A DNA stretch of 64,000 nucleotides from Virgisporangium aliadipatigenens (GTDB lineage: Bacteria > Actinomycetota > Actinomycetes > Mycobacteriales > Micromonosporaceae): contig NZ_BOPF01000004.1 of the NCBI RefSeq assembly GCF_016863615.1, positions 310,001-374,000 of the forward strand, written 5' to 3'. A program made the translations under genes and the position numbers. Shown here one piece after another: positions 62,880 through 64,000 of this stretch. The notes under the pieces were generated by a model, which worked only from the letters and a program-made list of their open reading frames with translations, had not been told where the DNA came from and searched no databases. The first letter of the stretch is position 1. Every line of letters begins with the position of its first letter.

Positions 62880-64000
62880 ATGTCGGAATTCACGAAGATC
62901 ACGCTCGCAGGGTTGGACTTCGCCGCGTTATCCGAAACCGAGGTCGTGGACCGGGTACGCGCCGCGCTCGATCGGGGCGAAGGGGGCCGGATCGCCACGC
63001 CCAACGTGGACATCCTCCGCCAGGCGGCCCGAGATCCGCAGGTCCGCGCGGACCTCGACACCGCCGACCTGCTGGTGGCCGACGGGACGCCGCTCGTCTG
63101 GGCCTCCCGCCTCGCCCGTCAACCCCTGCCGGAACGCGTCACCGGATCGGGCCTCATCTGGTCCCTCTCGGCGGGGCTTGCCCTCGACGGCCGCTCCGTG
63201 TACCTGCTCGGCGGCGAACCCGGCCCCGTCGACGAGCGCTACTCCGGCGCCGAACGCGCGGCCGAGGTCCTCGTGGACCGCTTCCCCGGGCTGCGCATCG
63301 CCGGCCACGCCAGCCCGCCGCACGGCTTCGACCGCGACGAGGAGACGTTCCGCGCCATCCTCCAACGGGTGATCCTCGCGGAGCCGGACATGGTCTTCGT
63401 CGGGCTCGGCTTCCCCAAACAGGAACGCATCATCGGACTCTTACGGCCCGAACTACCCGCGACCTGGTTCCTCGGCTGCGGTGCCGCGATCAACTTCGTC
63501 GCCGGCGACCAGACCCGCGCTCCACTGTGGATGCAGCGCGGCGGGTTGGAGTGGGTGCACCGGCTCGCCAACGAGCCCACCCGGCTCGCCGGCCGCTACC
63601 TGTGCCGCGACGCGCCCTACGCGCTGCGGCTCCTCGCCACGGCGGCGGTTGCCGGGCGGGAGCCCGGTGCGCGGGAGGAGGCCGAGCCCGCTGTCGCCGC
63701 AACTCCGGCCGGTGCGGAGTCGGGGGCGTGGATCGACGAACTGGACGAGCGCTGGCCGATCGGCGCGCCGCCGGGGAAGGGGGCGCGGGACGCCGCGGGC
63801 CGGTCGGGTGACGGGTCCTCGGAGTGGTCTGCGGAGGAGTCCGAGAGCTGGGTCGACGCCGGGTCCGGGATCGGCGGCACGGGCGTGGCGTCCGCGCGTG
63901 CCGCGTGGTCTGCGGAGGAGCCCGAGAGCTGGGCCGACGCCGGGTCCGGGATCGGCGGCGAGGTGTCCGCGCTCGCCGCCCGGGCCGAGGATGAGCGTCT
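62880..64000 (+). CDS. WecG/TagA/CpsF-family glycosyltransferase, 3' end outside the window
   Basis: The frame from ATG 62880 runs open to the window edge (373 codons seen). The GT26 motifs are present: ATPNVDILRQAARDP, ADGTPLVWASRL, VYLLGGEPG, VFVGLGFPKQERII and WFLGCGAAINFVAGDQ. WecG/TagA enzymes transfer ManNAc-type sugars to lipid-linked acceptors in polysaccharide or teichoic acid synthesis. After about residue 250 the protein continues with an acidic, Gly/Ser-rich extension holding a 27-residue-period repeat (WSAEESESWVDAGSGIGG). Two rare TTA Leu codons lie at 62928 and 63441. Confidence 0.9.
   Translation, partial: MSEFTKITLAGLDFAALSETEVVDRVRAALDRGEGGRIATPNVDILRQAARDPQVRADLDTADLLVADGTPLVWASRLARQPLPERVTGSGLIWSLSAGLALDGRSVYLLGGEPGPVDERYSGAERAAEVLVDRFPGLRIAGHASPPHGFDRDEETFRAILQRVILAEPDMVFVGLGFPKQERIIGLLRPELPATWFLGCGAAINFVAGDQTRAPLWMQRGGLEWVHRLANEPTRLAGRYLCRDAPYALRLLATAAVAGREPGAREEAEPAVAATPAGAESGAWIDELDERWPIGAPPGKGARDAAGRSGDGSSEWSAEESESWVDAGSGIGGTGVASARAAWSAEEPESWADAGSGIGGEVSALAARAEDER
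63824..63959 (+). repeat. 81-bp-period repeat inside the WecG-like gene
   Basis: A 55-bp unit starting GTGGTCTGCGGAGGAG occurs at 63824-63878 and 63905-63959 with only a few changes. It encodes WSAEExESWxDAGSGIGG. More copies may follow outside the window. Confidence 0.85.

Overview
The window is GC-rich, densely packed actinobacterial chromosome, most like a Micromonosporaceae member (Micromonospora, Actinoplanes or Dactylosporangium type). I infer this from the codon use, the frequent GTG and TTG starts, the whiD/bldM-type developmental regulators beside groES-groEL and guaB, a conservon-type kinase/roadblock pair, and many actinobacterial family proteins. No rRNA, tRNA, CRISPR array, insertion sequence or phage gene was found. 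Almost everything looks like core chromosome, and two blocks match well-known Mycobacterium tuberculosis neighbourhoods.

Layout. 1-4.6 kb: a heterodimeric ABC exporter, a DUF1707 protein and a GNAT protein. 4.6-10.7 kb (minus strand): a xylose-type sugar ABC transporter (binding protein, ATPase, permease) followed by a ROK regulator, an RNA-methyltransferase-like protein and YbaK. 11-13.2 kb: groES-groEL behind two CIRCE operators. 13.3-19.5 kb: a membrane molybdopterin oxidoreductase, a WhiD/WhiB3-type regulator, a BldM-type regulator, DUF5319, guaB and guaB3. 19.5-24.6 kb: a roadblock protein with a NIT-type sensor kinase, an M1 aminopeptidase and a Uma2 protein. 24.8-29.5 kb: an MFS exporter, guaA and two consecutive double-Nudix proteins. 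29.6-37.4 kb: pssA and psd (phosphatidylethanolamine synthesis), a PspC/LiaRS-like envelope-stress module and a PIG-L deacetylase.

37.4-48.97 kb: chorismate mutase with a probable translational attenuator, PcrA/UvrD1 helicase, a degenerate LytM protein, a B12-binding protein, sucC-sucD, a PerM-like membrane protein, a DUF4190 protein and an in-frame PurN-PurH fusion. 49.2-59.4 kb: an HTH_42 protein, folD, a membrane beta-propeller protein, mdh, a double-module histidine kinase with its response regulator, a DUF2690 secreted protein and icd. 59.5 kb to the end: a membrane protein with a relic kinase N-lobe, then a surface-polysaccharide cluster (glycosyltransferase, sulfotransferase and a WecG/TagA-family transferase cut by the window edge).

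Themes: purine synthesis (guaB, guaB3, guaA, purNH, folD) and TCA-cycle genes (sucCD, mdh, icd) are interleaved with envelope and developmental regulation. The observations I rate highest are a leader peptide with Phe-Phe-Tyr-Tyr codons and a terminator upstream of chorismate mutase, the PurN-PurH fusion, a perfect match to the AcnR operator upstream of icd, and a run of degenerate paralogues (ABC half-transporter, LytM peptidase, kinase modules, Nudix domains). A recurring -10 hexamer 6-8 nt before start codons suggests many leaderless mRNAs.
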